Positions 25,601-37,600 of a DNA stretch of 64,000 bases are shown one piece after another (position 1 is the first letter of the stretch; every line of letters starts with the position of its first letter). This DNA comes from Carposina sasakii. Lineage: Eukaryota; Arthropoda; Insecta; Lepidoptera; Carposinidae. A program made the position numbers and the translations under genes. Location: contig CP053168.1 of assembly GCA_014607495.2 (NCBI GenBank), forward strand, positions 2,090,587 to 2,154,586, given 5' to 3'. The notes under the pieces are model-generated. The model saw only the letters and a list, made by a program, of their open reading frames with translations, was not told where the DNA came from and did not search any database.

Positions 25601-28600
25601 ACGCTATTAGTCTGGTAATCTTAACCATTAGTTCTATAACTGTCTGTTCGCACGCGGGTTCCGGGTTCACTTCCCGGATTGGTCACACTTCGCTCTCACA
25701 TGCTTCCACGAGAATTCTTAATTTAGCACTCGCAGTTCACAAAGTTCACGCAAAGAACTACATAATAGTTATAACAGAAAGTAATGTTACTTGGTCTATA
25801 TATTATGACAAACATATAAAAACTAAGAATAGTGGAATGGCATTGAATTATAAAATACGAAATGTGGAATACATAGTTAATTGAATTTTAGCTAATAGCA
25901 CATGTATTAGAAAATACGAAGTGGTGTTGTATTCGGCACGCGGCACTTGTGAGGTGTAGCACTGCAGCAGTAAGGGAATTATTTATACGGCACGTGTCCG
26001 ACTGGATGGAAATATTTTTGATTAAATGCTTGCTGTAATACTCCTTTCAACATTAATTTCGCTTCAAGTGGAAAATTATCACTTTCCATCAGGACTACAT
26101 TTTGTGTCGTTTAAGCCACTAGCATTAATATTACGACTCTGTTATGCCAACACATAGGTTATTTCAGAAGCAATAACGTAACCACTTAACTAAATAGTGC
26201 CCTATACCCTGTAGACGCCGGATTTTAACGAGGGACCAATTTCATGCACGAATGTGCATTCTTTACCATTACTTTCCATTTTACAAATGTCATTAATATT
26301 ATCACCACATATCATCATTCATTGTATAATGTGATTCTCTCTTACTATCTGTCTGTATGGTCTCAATCATAACATAACAATGATGTTGATGACACATTTT
26401 ATGCACAACATTAATTTATCTACTTGGAAATTATATAACACAGTCCACTGATAATCCTATTAACTACGGGAAGTGAATCAATCCTCTGCATTACGCAATG
26501 CAGATCTTGGAATATAGTAGGTTCACATAAAGCTTTAATGCCAATTTTATTATAAATCACGACATTTTATATTGTAAGTCAGTAATATATCTTGTAAAGT
26601 CAGCGAAATCCTATGGATATGCCATTTTATAGAGTTAATAACAATATTAATAACGTCAAGAGTTTCCCGCAATTACACCGGCCAGTAGTCATCGCGCGCT
26701 CCTCGCAGACGCACGTGTTACGAACATCTCGAATTCTAAAATAAATCGATCCGAACTTGAGTTATAACTTTATATACGAACCAAAGATTTATATTTTCGA
26801 CCAAGTAATATTGCAGGCCCGAGTCGCCAGGAATGCGGTGTTATAAATTTCTTCAAGCGGAAGGTAAGGGGCATCATATCATGAACATTTCGGCTGAAAT
26901 GAACTCGTTACATTTCATCTATACTATACATATGTACAATCCATTACATTAGATTACATTACGATCCGTTACATTTTTATTATATAATAAAAATGTAACG
27001 GATCGCTGTCTGTACATGGAAGATATATAAGAAAAAATATTATAGAATACCTTTATCAACGCAATAGTACCCAAAACAATGATTTTTGGAATTTTTGTCT
27101 GTTTGTCTGTGCGTTTGTGCACGCTAATCTCAGAAACGGCTGAACCGATTTCGATGCAGTTTTCAGGAATATATTGTGACAGGTCCCACTTAACATATAG
27201 GCTACTTTTTATCCCGGGAAAATGTTTTTATCCCGGATAATTTCGATATTTTGTTTTTTTTTCTGTAGCCCACGCGGACGGAGTAGCGGGCGTCCACTAG
27301 TTAATAATATATTTTTAAAGATATACTATTTGGCTAATAAGAATAAATAAAATATTCTGTCCAAAATGTAGAGTGAATTTTTCAAGAATGATGTACACTA
27401 GGAGGACGTAAAAATAAACTTTTTGAATCTAAATATAATATTCCACGTGTAGTAGTTACTACAGTATACAGTACATAGATATTACAATTAACTGTTCTCA
27501 TTTACTAATGATGTTTATTCTTTTAAAATAATTACAAGCTAATCGTTTTGTTTTTATTGTCATTTAATAACATAATGTCATAAAGTTAATCAATAAACAA
27601 TAACTTCCGGTTAGATAATGTAAGAGATCAACATTATTTTAGACAGGACCAAATTATTATCACTACGTTACTTTTCATTGTAGTTTCTAACGATCATACC
27701 TTCATCCCTTCAGCCTCCTTAACGAAATATTACATGTAGAAAGCTTAGATAAAAGCCATTTGCAGTAAATCATAAAATGTTGAAAAAACATGATTAGTTA
27801 CAGCAAGCTGAGTAAATGATTTAACACAATCATTAAAGAGTAAACAGCCGTCATAAACCTCGTCAATATTTCCATAATCTGAAGGATTTTCATCGCTTCA
27901 GTTTGTCAAGAGATTGTATCTCTCCAGACATTGCGAACTAGAAATAGAGTCCTCTCCAATAAAAACAAATACCACACTCCGCGAGCCGGAGTCAATAACG
28001 AGGGTGGAGCAAGTTCAATGAAATGTGGAAAGTTGAAGGTTACCAAAATTTCAGGTAGTGGTATGAGCCCTTCAAGTTACTATAACTATTTGAATATCGT
28101 TAACGTTAAAAGCTCTATTGACCTTACATTAGCTATTGATAATTTATGATATGGATTGGTGCTAGGTATCTGGATAATAATATTTATTGTTAAGTATTGG
28201 TTCTCACAAAGTTGGAAGTTTGATAACAGCTGAGGCCACAACAGTTAATACTAGCTGGAGAAATTATTATCCAAAATGTTGTTCATTACCAATTGAATGT
28301 GAGAATGAGATGTGATGAATAACATTAACTTTTGAAACAAAGGTAAAAGCAAATCCTGGTGTATATTGAAGCAGTAAGATATGAATCTTCACAACCATTG
28401 CTTTAGTAAAGTCCAATGGTTCCAATCGGCTGGAGTCGGAAATCACGCGAGATACAGTTTCTAGTTGTCGGTAAACGTTGCTCTGAAGTTTTATTAAGTA
28501 CCTATATATCTCAACACAAACAAATTAAATCACTGATTATTATAATTTTCTATTCACCATTATATTTTAATAACGAGGTACTCAATAACAGTTTCAATAA

Positions 28601-31600
28601 TTGGACATTTTTATTTTATTTAATAACTACAAGATCATAAAGTATCAGCATCACCATTGGGCGTTATTTGGAAATACACTTTGGTAGAGAAGAAAATTTG
28701 TAAAGTTACTAATGTGTGACTTCCTCAGCCTGGATGTATATTTGTTTTCAATCCGTAGATATGCTGTTAAAAGCTGATAATAATAATAATTTAAAGATTC
28801 GATTAGAAAATTAAGAAAAGTTATATTATTCCTTTGGCGGTTCTGCCTACCTGTAAACTTAACTCTGCATGAGATTTTAAATAAGTTATGTTAGGGACGT
28901 CTTGATAGTTATTTAATAAACAAAATTCCGCACATAATAGGCTACCTCTGGATAAATATTTGTGATCACGTAATCCGTTCAGACTGCGGGACGCTCCGTC
29001 CGGTTGCGTCAAAATGAAGACAAACAAACAAACAGAACCTCCGCATTGTTTCAGTCCTGTCTACTAACTTTAAAGTCTTCGGTATTGGTAGGTTAAAGTT
29101 TAGTTATTTGTACCATTATATAATTATCTTCCTGTCCTTAACACATTACCTATAGGGTCCGGTCGACCCTATACAGGATGTTTTTTCGTTGCCACCGTTA
29201 ACGAAGGGTACGTACTCTATACATCAAATAAAGTTTATGCCAAAAAAACATGCTGGGAAACAATGTAATTTTTTTATTTATTTTTTATTACTTGATCGGG
29301 CGAAATTTATAGTGTCCACAGTGTTTATGCTAGTTATTTCATAGACAGATATTAATTATTTCTCGTGAAAAAATCTTGCTACACGCGTCAATGTGCATTT
29401 ATGCAGAAAAACGCAGTCTATTTACTCAACTTTGGACCCTAATATCTTGGAAACCAGACACCTCCCAGGTATGCTTCCATGGAGAAAAATGATAGTGATA
29501 ATGAGGAGATTCCGTAGTTTTCGGGAACTTTGACGACCAAAAATCACCCTGTATAGTTTCCGTTGAGACTTATGTTGACAAGGATTTGGCGTTTAATTAC
29601 ATCTGGCTGCATCTGACGTCAACTCTCCTCGTTCGGAAAACCCGTACATAAAATATAATAAAATATAGTGGTACAGGTTCGTGAGTAGGATTGAACCAAC
29701 ACACCTTCCTTGAACTATCACCGCGTATTTAGTTATTGTGTTGTTATATAATCTCATATCAGCATTGCGAATCCTTGGAATTTCCTTTAAAAACTAATCA
29801 CAATACTGTTGCAAACCTCATCGGTTATAATTACATTCGTAACCAGCTTATCGCATTTGCACGTTGAAGCGCACATTTTACTGAAAAATGCATCGCATTG
29901 TAAAATAAATTCTGAGAACCATAAGAAATGTTCCGCTCCACAATATGTGAGCGACTATCATCACGTATCATATTTTTACAGCACGCATTTCTTGTCTCAT
30001 AGTAATGCTGGTATTATCTGTCTTTGAAACTAACCTCACTCAAGGAAGTATTACCTTGCGTTCTGGGCATAAAGGTTATTTTTGAAGTTTTTTGTGAGTA
30101 AATTACTAATAATTAACTATATGGTCACTAGACTTGCTTGTGCTCATGCGGGGTTTCATTAGAATACATTAGCTGTGTCTCCTCCCGTGCATGACCTAAG
30201 GGTCGACTACGGGAATATAGGGGTCTTCTCACAGGTGATGAGTTAATAACTTTATACTTAAAATGCTAAACGTAGCTGAAGGTCTCATTTGCAATCCAGC
30301 AGTCCTGGCCAACACTTTTTTGTGAACACAGTCGTGTGTACTATATTTTATATGTTTAGACTTAAAAAGTTAATTGTAGTGTTTACAATCCGGGGGGTAA
30401 AATTCCCTCGATTTCATTGATCGTGGACACTTTAACGCACACGTGTCCGTCCATACCGTGTGTCGTCGTATTACTTTACGGGCTATAAACAATTCCGAGT
30501 CAACATGTTTCACGACATACATACGAGCTTATAGTTGAGCGCTTTTATACATCACACACAAGTTTTAAGTACTTACAGAACATGTTTCTGTTACCGATAA
30601 TAAGTTATTTATATATATCTTGGTGTCAAATTAGATAATGGCTGCTTTGCTACATAGTTGAATACGAAGGTGTATGGTGATTTTGCAATACGCAACGCAC
30701 ATTTTTCAATTATTTTACTTGCATGATATGCAGTGAATTTTTTAAAAATAAAACCCTTTCATTTTAAGGAACTGATTATTTCCTCTATGTTAAAAATAAT
30801 GAACGATGAAATTCGCGTTAGAATACCACAGCATACTTACATTATTTATTTCGAAGAGATTAAAGTTCCACCCGCGACCGCAGCCGCCGGACGGATTTAA
30901 CTCGGCCCTAGACAGCGCTCCTCATTCCTTCGCTGACTCACCATCTATCTCTCCTTCGTCATATTCATAAGTTTCATCTTTATCTTATAATACTACAAGT
31001 TCAACCGATGTGTATAATTATATTGTTTTCCAACATCATCGCTAATTGTGTAGACAATAAGTAGTGCGGTTTATTGGCCAAACATTTAAAATCATTTCGT
31101 TGTGCTGATCCCAAATTGATCCTATGTTTTCCAATTTTTTTATAGTCTTGGAATAAAGTGGCTGTGACATACGGACGGACGAACAGACAGACATACATGA
31201 CGAATCCATAACGGTTTTTACTATTTGGATATGGAACTGTGTCGATGACGAACCTCATTCGATTCGATTGATAAGGGAAAGAACATGGGTCTAATGATTC
31301 TCTCCACGTATCGTGCGTTACGGAATCAGTACGATTCGCTACTTTACATATTTTCTAAGATTCGCTCCGGTTGCCATAATTATCGACTCTCGTGCTGATT
31401 GTTTTTCGAATATGAAAAACATGCCAACCATGAAGATATACAAGCTTAAACAATCCACTTTATTACATCGGATTGGATCAGTTGGCCTCCCAGCTAGGAT
31501 TCCCGGCATTACATTTATCTTATCATCATCATCATCTCTAAATATTATAAAACAAAGTCGCTTCCCGCTGTCTGTCTAACTAAATGATAAGAACTTTATG

Positions 31601-34600
31601 TACCACGTTTCTTGCAGAAATAAATATTCTATTCTATTCTATTCTATTGTCCCTATGTATTCTTAGTATTTCTTAGATATTTAAAACTACGCAACGGATT
31701 TTGATGCGGTTTTTTTTATTAGATAGAGTGATTCAAGAGGAAAGTTTATAATTATAACTAGAGACCCGCCCCAGCTTCGCACGGGTGCAATGCTCTCTCA
31801 TGCGAGCGAAGTTCTGGGCGGCTGTTAGCCGATAGATTAAAGAAGTTTATCTACTTTGCCAAACCAGTCATCTGAGTAAATCATTTCATGACATAGCGAT
31901 CAGGTTAATCAAGTTATTGCAATTAATAGCAACTAAAACAATCGATCTCCCCTGACCTTGTTACAGACATAAATATAAACGTTTACTTATTTAACATAGC
32001 GCATACCGTTTATTCAAAACCGGCTATAATAAATTGAATGACAATATAATGACAATTACCCTTTTTCTGTTTGCTAACTATTCTAATGTGGAATGTTTAC
32101 GCAACTGAATAGCAGCTATTCATTTACTAATACCAAACATGAGCCTTATTCATGTCAATTCCTGAAAAAAAATTGACATCTCTATAGATGTAAATGTTTA
32201 AAATAGTCACTAATAGACTCTTATACAATAGAGTTGTGGTCCCAAATTGGAGTAGCAGTGTCGGTAGGTTAGAATCTTATAGACACGTTTAGCATAGAAA
32301 TAACCTGAAGTAATATATGTATGTAATGTGTTTCCAGTCCATCCCTGACCACTGAGAGCCCTGCCCAGCCTGTGATGCAGCCCCGAGCGCCGCCCGGGCA
32401 GCCGCGCGGGGGCGCCTCCCCCGGCCTGCTGCGCCGACGCTACTCCGTGCCCGAGACTATCATGAGAAAGTAAGCCCTTAAGTTATACGTTCGTCCATTC
32501 TTCCCCTAATAGCTTCCCCGAAATGCCGACTGTAATACCTCTTGCTCCCTTTCTCTTCAACAGATTTCTTTTTCTAGTATATAAGCAAGAAATACAGTTA
32601 CCTTAACCAAAATTTCTACGTTTTAGGTATCGCTTAGCTCAGCAACGCACCGATTCCGAATCGGGTGTTTGCACGGCGTCCCCGGCGGTATCAGCCTCGG
32701 CATCTCCTTCGCGCGGCTCGTGCGGCTCGCTGTGTGGCTCGCAGTGCGCAGGCGCACAGGGCGGTGCAGGTGGTGGACGACGCGAACTCATGCGACGCTC
32801 GGCGCTGCTTCGGCGTCTATGGGGACGCCCGCCCCACCCGCCACCGTCTCCGCATAGCGCCTCACTCGACAGCTCCCGTTGTGACCTGCGCCCGCCCGCA
32901 CCCTGGGCGTCACCAAAGCGCCAGCGGCTACACTCACCCCTACCCGACCCATCACCACCCTACTGCCTTACTGACTCTGCTTGCGGCTGCTGCGGCGCCT
33001 CATACATCGACACCGGCGACTGTGCCACGACCGACGCACAGTTCTCGAGTCGGCTGCACTCGGACGTCGCTGTTACAGTGGAAATGGAATCGGAATCGAA
33101 TAGGACTAACGCGACTCCAGCCGACAGCGGCGAATTAGTCCCGCAAGTACCAGACGATCAGAGCTCGTACACGGATACCTCGGACGCGTTCTCGACGTCC
33201 ATGTCGACGGCGAGGGAGAGCGGTACGCTTCAACCACGTCCGTACTCTCCCGCCGCCCCGGTACGTCTTGCCCACCCCGACCATAAAGAGAGGAACGTCC
33301 TGCCATTTGATCGACCTCTGACTGTTGACACTAACTCTTATGAGCTCCTAGAAATAGTTGTGTCAGAATCTATAAATCCCGTACTTGCAGATAAAGTTGA
33401 TTCGCCCGGAAAATATAAACCTTTGAGCACTAATAGCAGGGATGGACAAAGTATAAATATTGACGAGTATGTATCGAATATTCTGGTCGAGAGTCTCAAC
33501 TCCCTCACGGACCAGCTCGAAAGCATGAGCGCTTCTATCGGAAATGATCGAAAAATAAGCATAGTGGAGAAGGAAATAAAAGTAAAATTGCAAAATACGG
33601 GTGTAAATACGATAGTTCATTTGAGTCCGACATCTAACAATCAAATTATATTCGGAAACGAAGAGCTTTACATTAAGGATGACAAAAGGGATGCGGCGAA
33701 TAATAATGCACAACTACCCCGCGTTTCAAGCATCCCTGAACATAACAACAACCCCACCCCGCCTCCACCGCCGGCACCACCAGACCCCGGACCTGTACAC
33801 GACGGTTACAGTTCTCTGCAACACGAAGCTGTCAACCGCGCGGTATTGCAACAGATACAGAAGCTCTTCAAGGAGGGCGGCGAGCTCAATTCTTCCTATC
33901 CAGACATTTCTCACATAGAGATATCTAACGTTGATGTGTACCTCAACAGCGATACAACTGCGGCGCATTCACCAGACAACGTGCGCTTACATGTGCAACG
34001 TAATGACACGCGTGAAGACATTCAGCATGAGGTAGCAGATGATACGCAAGATGAACTCCGTGTGGGTGCTGGCAACTACCCACCTGGGCTGGTGCTGCGT
34101 GCGGCGCCTCCAGCGTCTGATTCCATGGAAGTAAACACCTCCTCCGATACTAGCCTTGTGGACAGTCTCGATGACCCTCTCTCACCACGCGCGCCGTTGC
34201 GTCGCCGTCGCGCCGCTACTCCTGCACCACCAGATCTTGGTTCATCTGACAGTACACAACGCCTCAGCGGAGAAGCATTTTTCGTGAGGATTCGTGATGA
34301 TGAGTGTGACTGTGAGAAGGAAAATGTTGTAGTAGCGGATCACATGCCCGAAAGAATTCGACAGAAGCTTTACAGGCGCCACCGGAGGCGCGAGCAACGC
34401 ATGGAGAGTGCGCGTCGCTCTCGCGTCAAGCAGCTTCGTCGTGACGCTGAACGTATGCGTCAGGCAGAGGGGTGGCGCGAAGCTGAGGGCTCGCGGCGAA
34501 GAGACACGACCCGCGACATCCGTGCACTTAACAGGGATTGCGCCGCTGTTGTCAGCTCACTCGTCGACGACGTCATAGCCAGGATAGCGCTCGAAGAGTT

Positions 34601-37600
34601 CAAGTGCATGCGAATTAAACAGAAGGGCACTTCATCGTACTCGAAGTCTGACGAAAATATATCTCGACGTTGCAAGAAAAAAGAGTGGGATTATGCTCAG
34701 AACAGGGAACCATTAGGTGTAAATAGAAGTGGTTTAGTAAATTTTCGTTCGGGAAGTGACAGTTCTATGAACAGAAATGAGATTCATGGTAAATTATCAC
34801 TTCCAACGTTTACTCCGACTTCTCCAAACGACCGAGGTCCTAAGAGAATTTACCAAAAGTCGGAGATTCACGAAGGGAACAAATGCATAGAGATACTAGA
34901 AATTTTAGAATACGTAAACGCTCACGACTCCTCACCTGAAACTACAAACTCTGATGACAATCAAAATCATAGTCCTAAAAGTAAAAAATCACGTATACCG
35001 ATACCAGTTTGTGAAAAACTTACAAAGGGTAATGCAAACAGAAGTTACAATAGTAGATTAGAAAATGTTTCGCAGCTAATCTCTCGAGGTCAAGTTAGCG
35101 ATTCAAATCGTATTTTAGCTAACATGCTGATGAATGTCCTGAGCGAAGATAAGAGTGAAAAGAAATCCACATCCCGCCGCGCATCTGTCCCTCTCGCTGA
35201 GCCGCGCTCTAGATCAAACTCTCTCAAGTTCAAAAGAGTCTTCGACATCATTCCGGAGGAGCGCAGTAGCATCAGTGTGGAGTCCTCTGCTGAGGACGTC
35301 AACCACAACCGCCGCGCGTCTGCTCCTAACCTGCCCGATGCTACTGCTGCCGGCGAGATACAGAAAAAACTCAGAGATACGAGAAATGCGGCAACGTCAC
35401 CCGTTGTGGATAGTGACTTCGAGAGAAAAATTCCGAAACAACGCAGTCAGATAACAATGACGTCCCCATTAAGGCGGACCGCGGCGACCACTCCGCCGAC
35501 ACCTGCTTTAGGTTCCCCTAAGTCAGCCGCACCGTCTGCGCCAGCCCCCCCCTTGGCGGGCCCCGCTCGGCTCTCGTCCCGCGGCCGCGCCTGGCTCGCT
35601 GCGCCTGCAGGTACCGTCGCTTGCGCACCCACGTTGCTCGCGCACCGCACCGCTTCTTCTGTACCCGTAGAATAGAGAATGGAATCACCAAATTTTGTAT
35701 CTACCATTTGTTGTAACGTACTTGTAGCCTTGTTAATTTTTAGATTATGTTGTAGGTATCAACGAAAAAAAGGCACGCCGTTATTGAGCGCACTATTTAT
35801 TTTTTGTAGACTAGCTAGACTATGCATTTATTTATGTAAATTTAATTAAGGTATGAATAAAAACAATGTAAGATTTCAAATATTTGTTTCATTTAATCAC
35901 CGCTAAGGTAGCGCGGAGGAGCTGAGCGTTGGGAACCGGCAGCGTCCAACGCAGCGCCGAGTCTCTTCCACGCAGAGCGAGTCGCCTGTGCAGCGCACTG
36001 TTCGCACTATACAGAGCGAAAACACAGAACCTATCATAGTGGGAGCGCGCGACTGTCGACGCGATTCCAGACGACGTCGCATTGAAAAGGGCACTGTTGA
36101 TAGTCATGAGCGCCGTAGTAGCCATCATGCTCCCCGCCTCAATGCTCCCCTTGACGTGGCCCTCCGTAAAACGCATGACCAGACATGCCCAAGATCCGTT
36201 GAGAGGATTCCGGAGGAGCGCGCTGGAGATGCGAAACGAGATCGGTCCAGCTCGAGCGAGTCCGGCGGCAGCCTGCTGTGCTCGCTGGCACCACGCTGGT
36301 TGCAGCCGCGCCGCCGCCACCGAGCGCCGGGTGAGTCTCGCACCTTAAGTAACAACCTCCCTCATGTACTGTCGTACTGCAACAAATCCTTTCAACAGAG
36401 GACAGTGCGGAGAGCGGTGACGGTGCCGGGCGAGGCTGGTCGGTGACCGTCGCGGGCTCGTGCCGCGCCGCTCTGCCGCGTGACGTGGAAATGCGGCTGC
36501 GTTTTCCGCAGGCATCCCGCGACCCTCGCTCCCCTGATCCGCGGCTTACTCCGCCACGATCTGAGGCGAATCTGGCGCACTCTGTCGATGATCTTAGAGA
36601 CAAACAGGTTATTATAGTTAAACTAGCGGCTTTTATAGACTTGTGTTATTTTGATGTATAAGCACATGGTAAGCGGTGATAGCCTAGTGGTAAAGACGTG
36701 CGCCTTTCAGTCGAAAGTAGTACTCGAAAGGCGTGGGTTCGATCCCAGTCACGGGCTAGCTATACCCGAGGAGGGTTGGCGTCAGACAGGCAGCCGGTCG
36801 ACAAATGCCAAATCTTTAGTAATGTAAGTAGGGTTGCCACCCGTACTTTATAATAAAGTATTGTACGTTATATCGGGTAATTGTACTGTATACTTTATGA
36901 TAACAAAAAAGTACGTGAAAATATTTTATTTCGTATGATTTGATTTCTTTAGGATTTTGAAAAGTTTAGTGTTAAGTATTTTATCAATAAACGAAATCGA
37001 TTGGTGCTGAATCGATAATAGGTTTTTAAATACGAGTATAATAATAAAGAAAAAATAATTGTAGGTACTTTATTTTGATACTATGTACTTTTTATCTAAA
37101 CTATAATAACCAATATATTTTAAATGCAAAAAAGGTGGCAACCCTAAATGTGAGTTAGCGAATTTGCACCGACACCATAAATAATGAGATAAGGGCAGAA
37201 AGACGATCATAAGTTATGCTACCTGGCAAGTTTCATTAAAATACGTTCAGTGTGTGAAAGAGTAACAAACATACACAAAACATCCATCCTCACAAGCTTT
37301 CGCATTTATAATATTAGTGAGATAGGATTTAGGCACCGACGACATTTTAATACTGAGGCAGGTTCTCCAGTTTGTTTCCGTATCGCAGGAGTGTTCATGC
37401 CGGCACTGCCTGAGCTGCTTGTGCGGGGGCTCCCGAGCGCAGGGCTCCCGCGCCGGCTCGCGCCTGCCCCCCGCGCCGCCAGCACACCGCGTCACTCTCA
37501 CCATGAAGAAAGAGGCCGTCGGTAATGCTTGCGGCACATGTATTTTTACTGTTAAGGAAATTGCTATGTTAATATGGTAGGCACTCTCAGTATCGGTTGA

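Larger units (their letters stand above)
23468..32337 (+). other. Intron 3 (about 8.9 kb)
   Basis: It contains a Helitron end on the minus strand (25344), a tRNA-like SINE piece (25610-25690), a Helitron-like copy (26985-27300), a MITE (29169-29556), a dispersed SINE body (30145-30245), a LINE tail with (ATTCT)n (31624-31648) and a degraded element near 31755-31830. No coding exon was found. Confidence 0.6.

Noticed and set aside
33106..36603. Minus-strand ORFs over exons 5-7 of the large gene (up to 154 codons)
   Set aside because: Shadows of the coding exons; the plus-strand splice chain is consistent in phase throughout.
36665..36760. Possible tRNA gene
   Set aside because: A and B boxes are present but the acceptor and anticodon arms do not close, and a SINE body follows.
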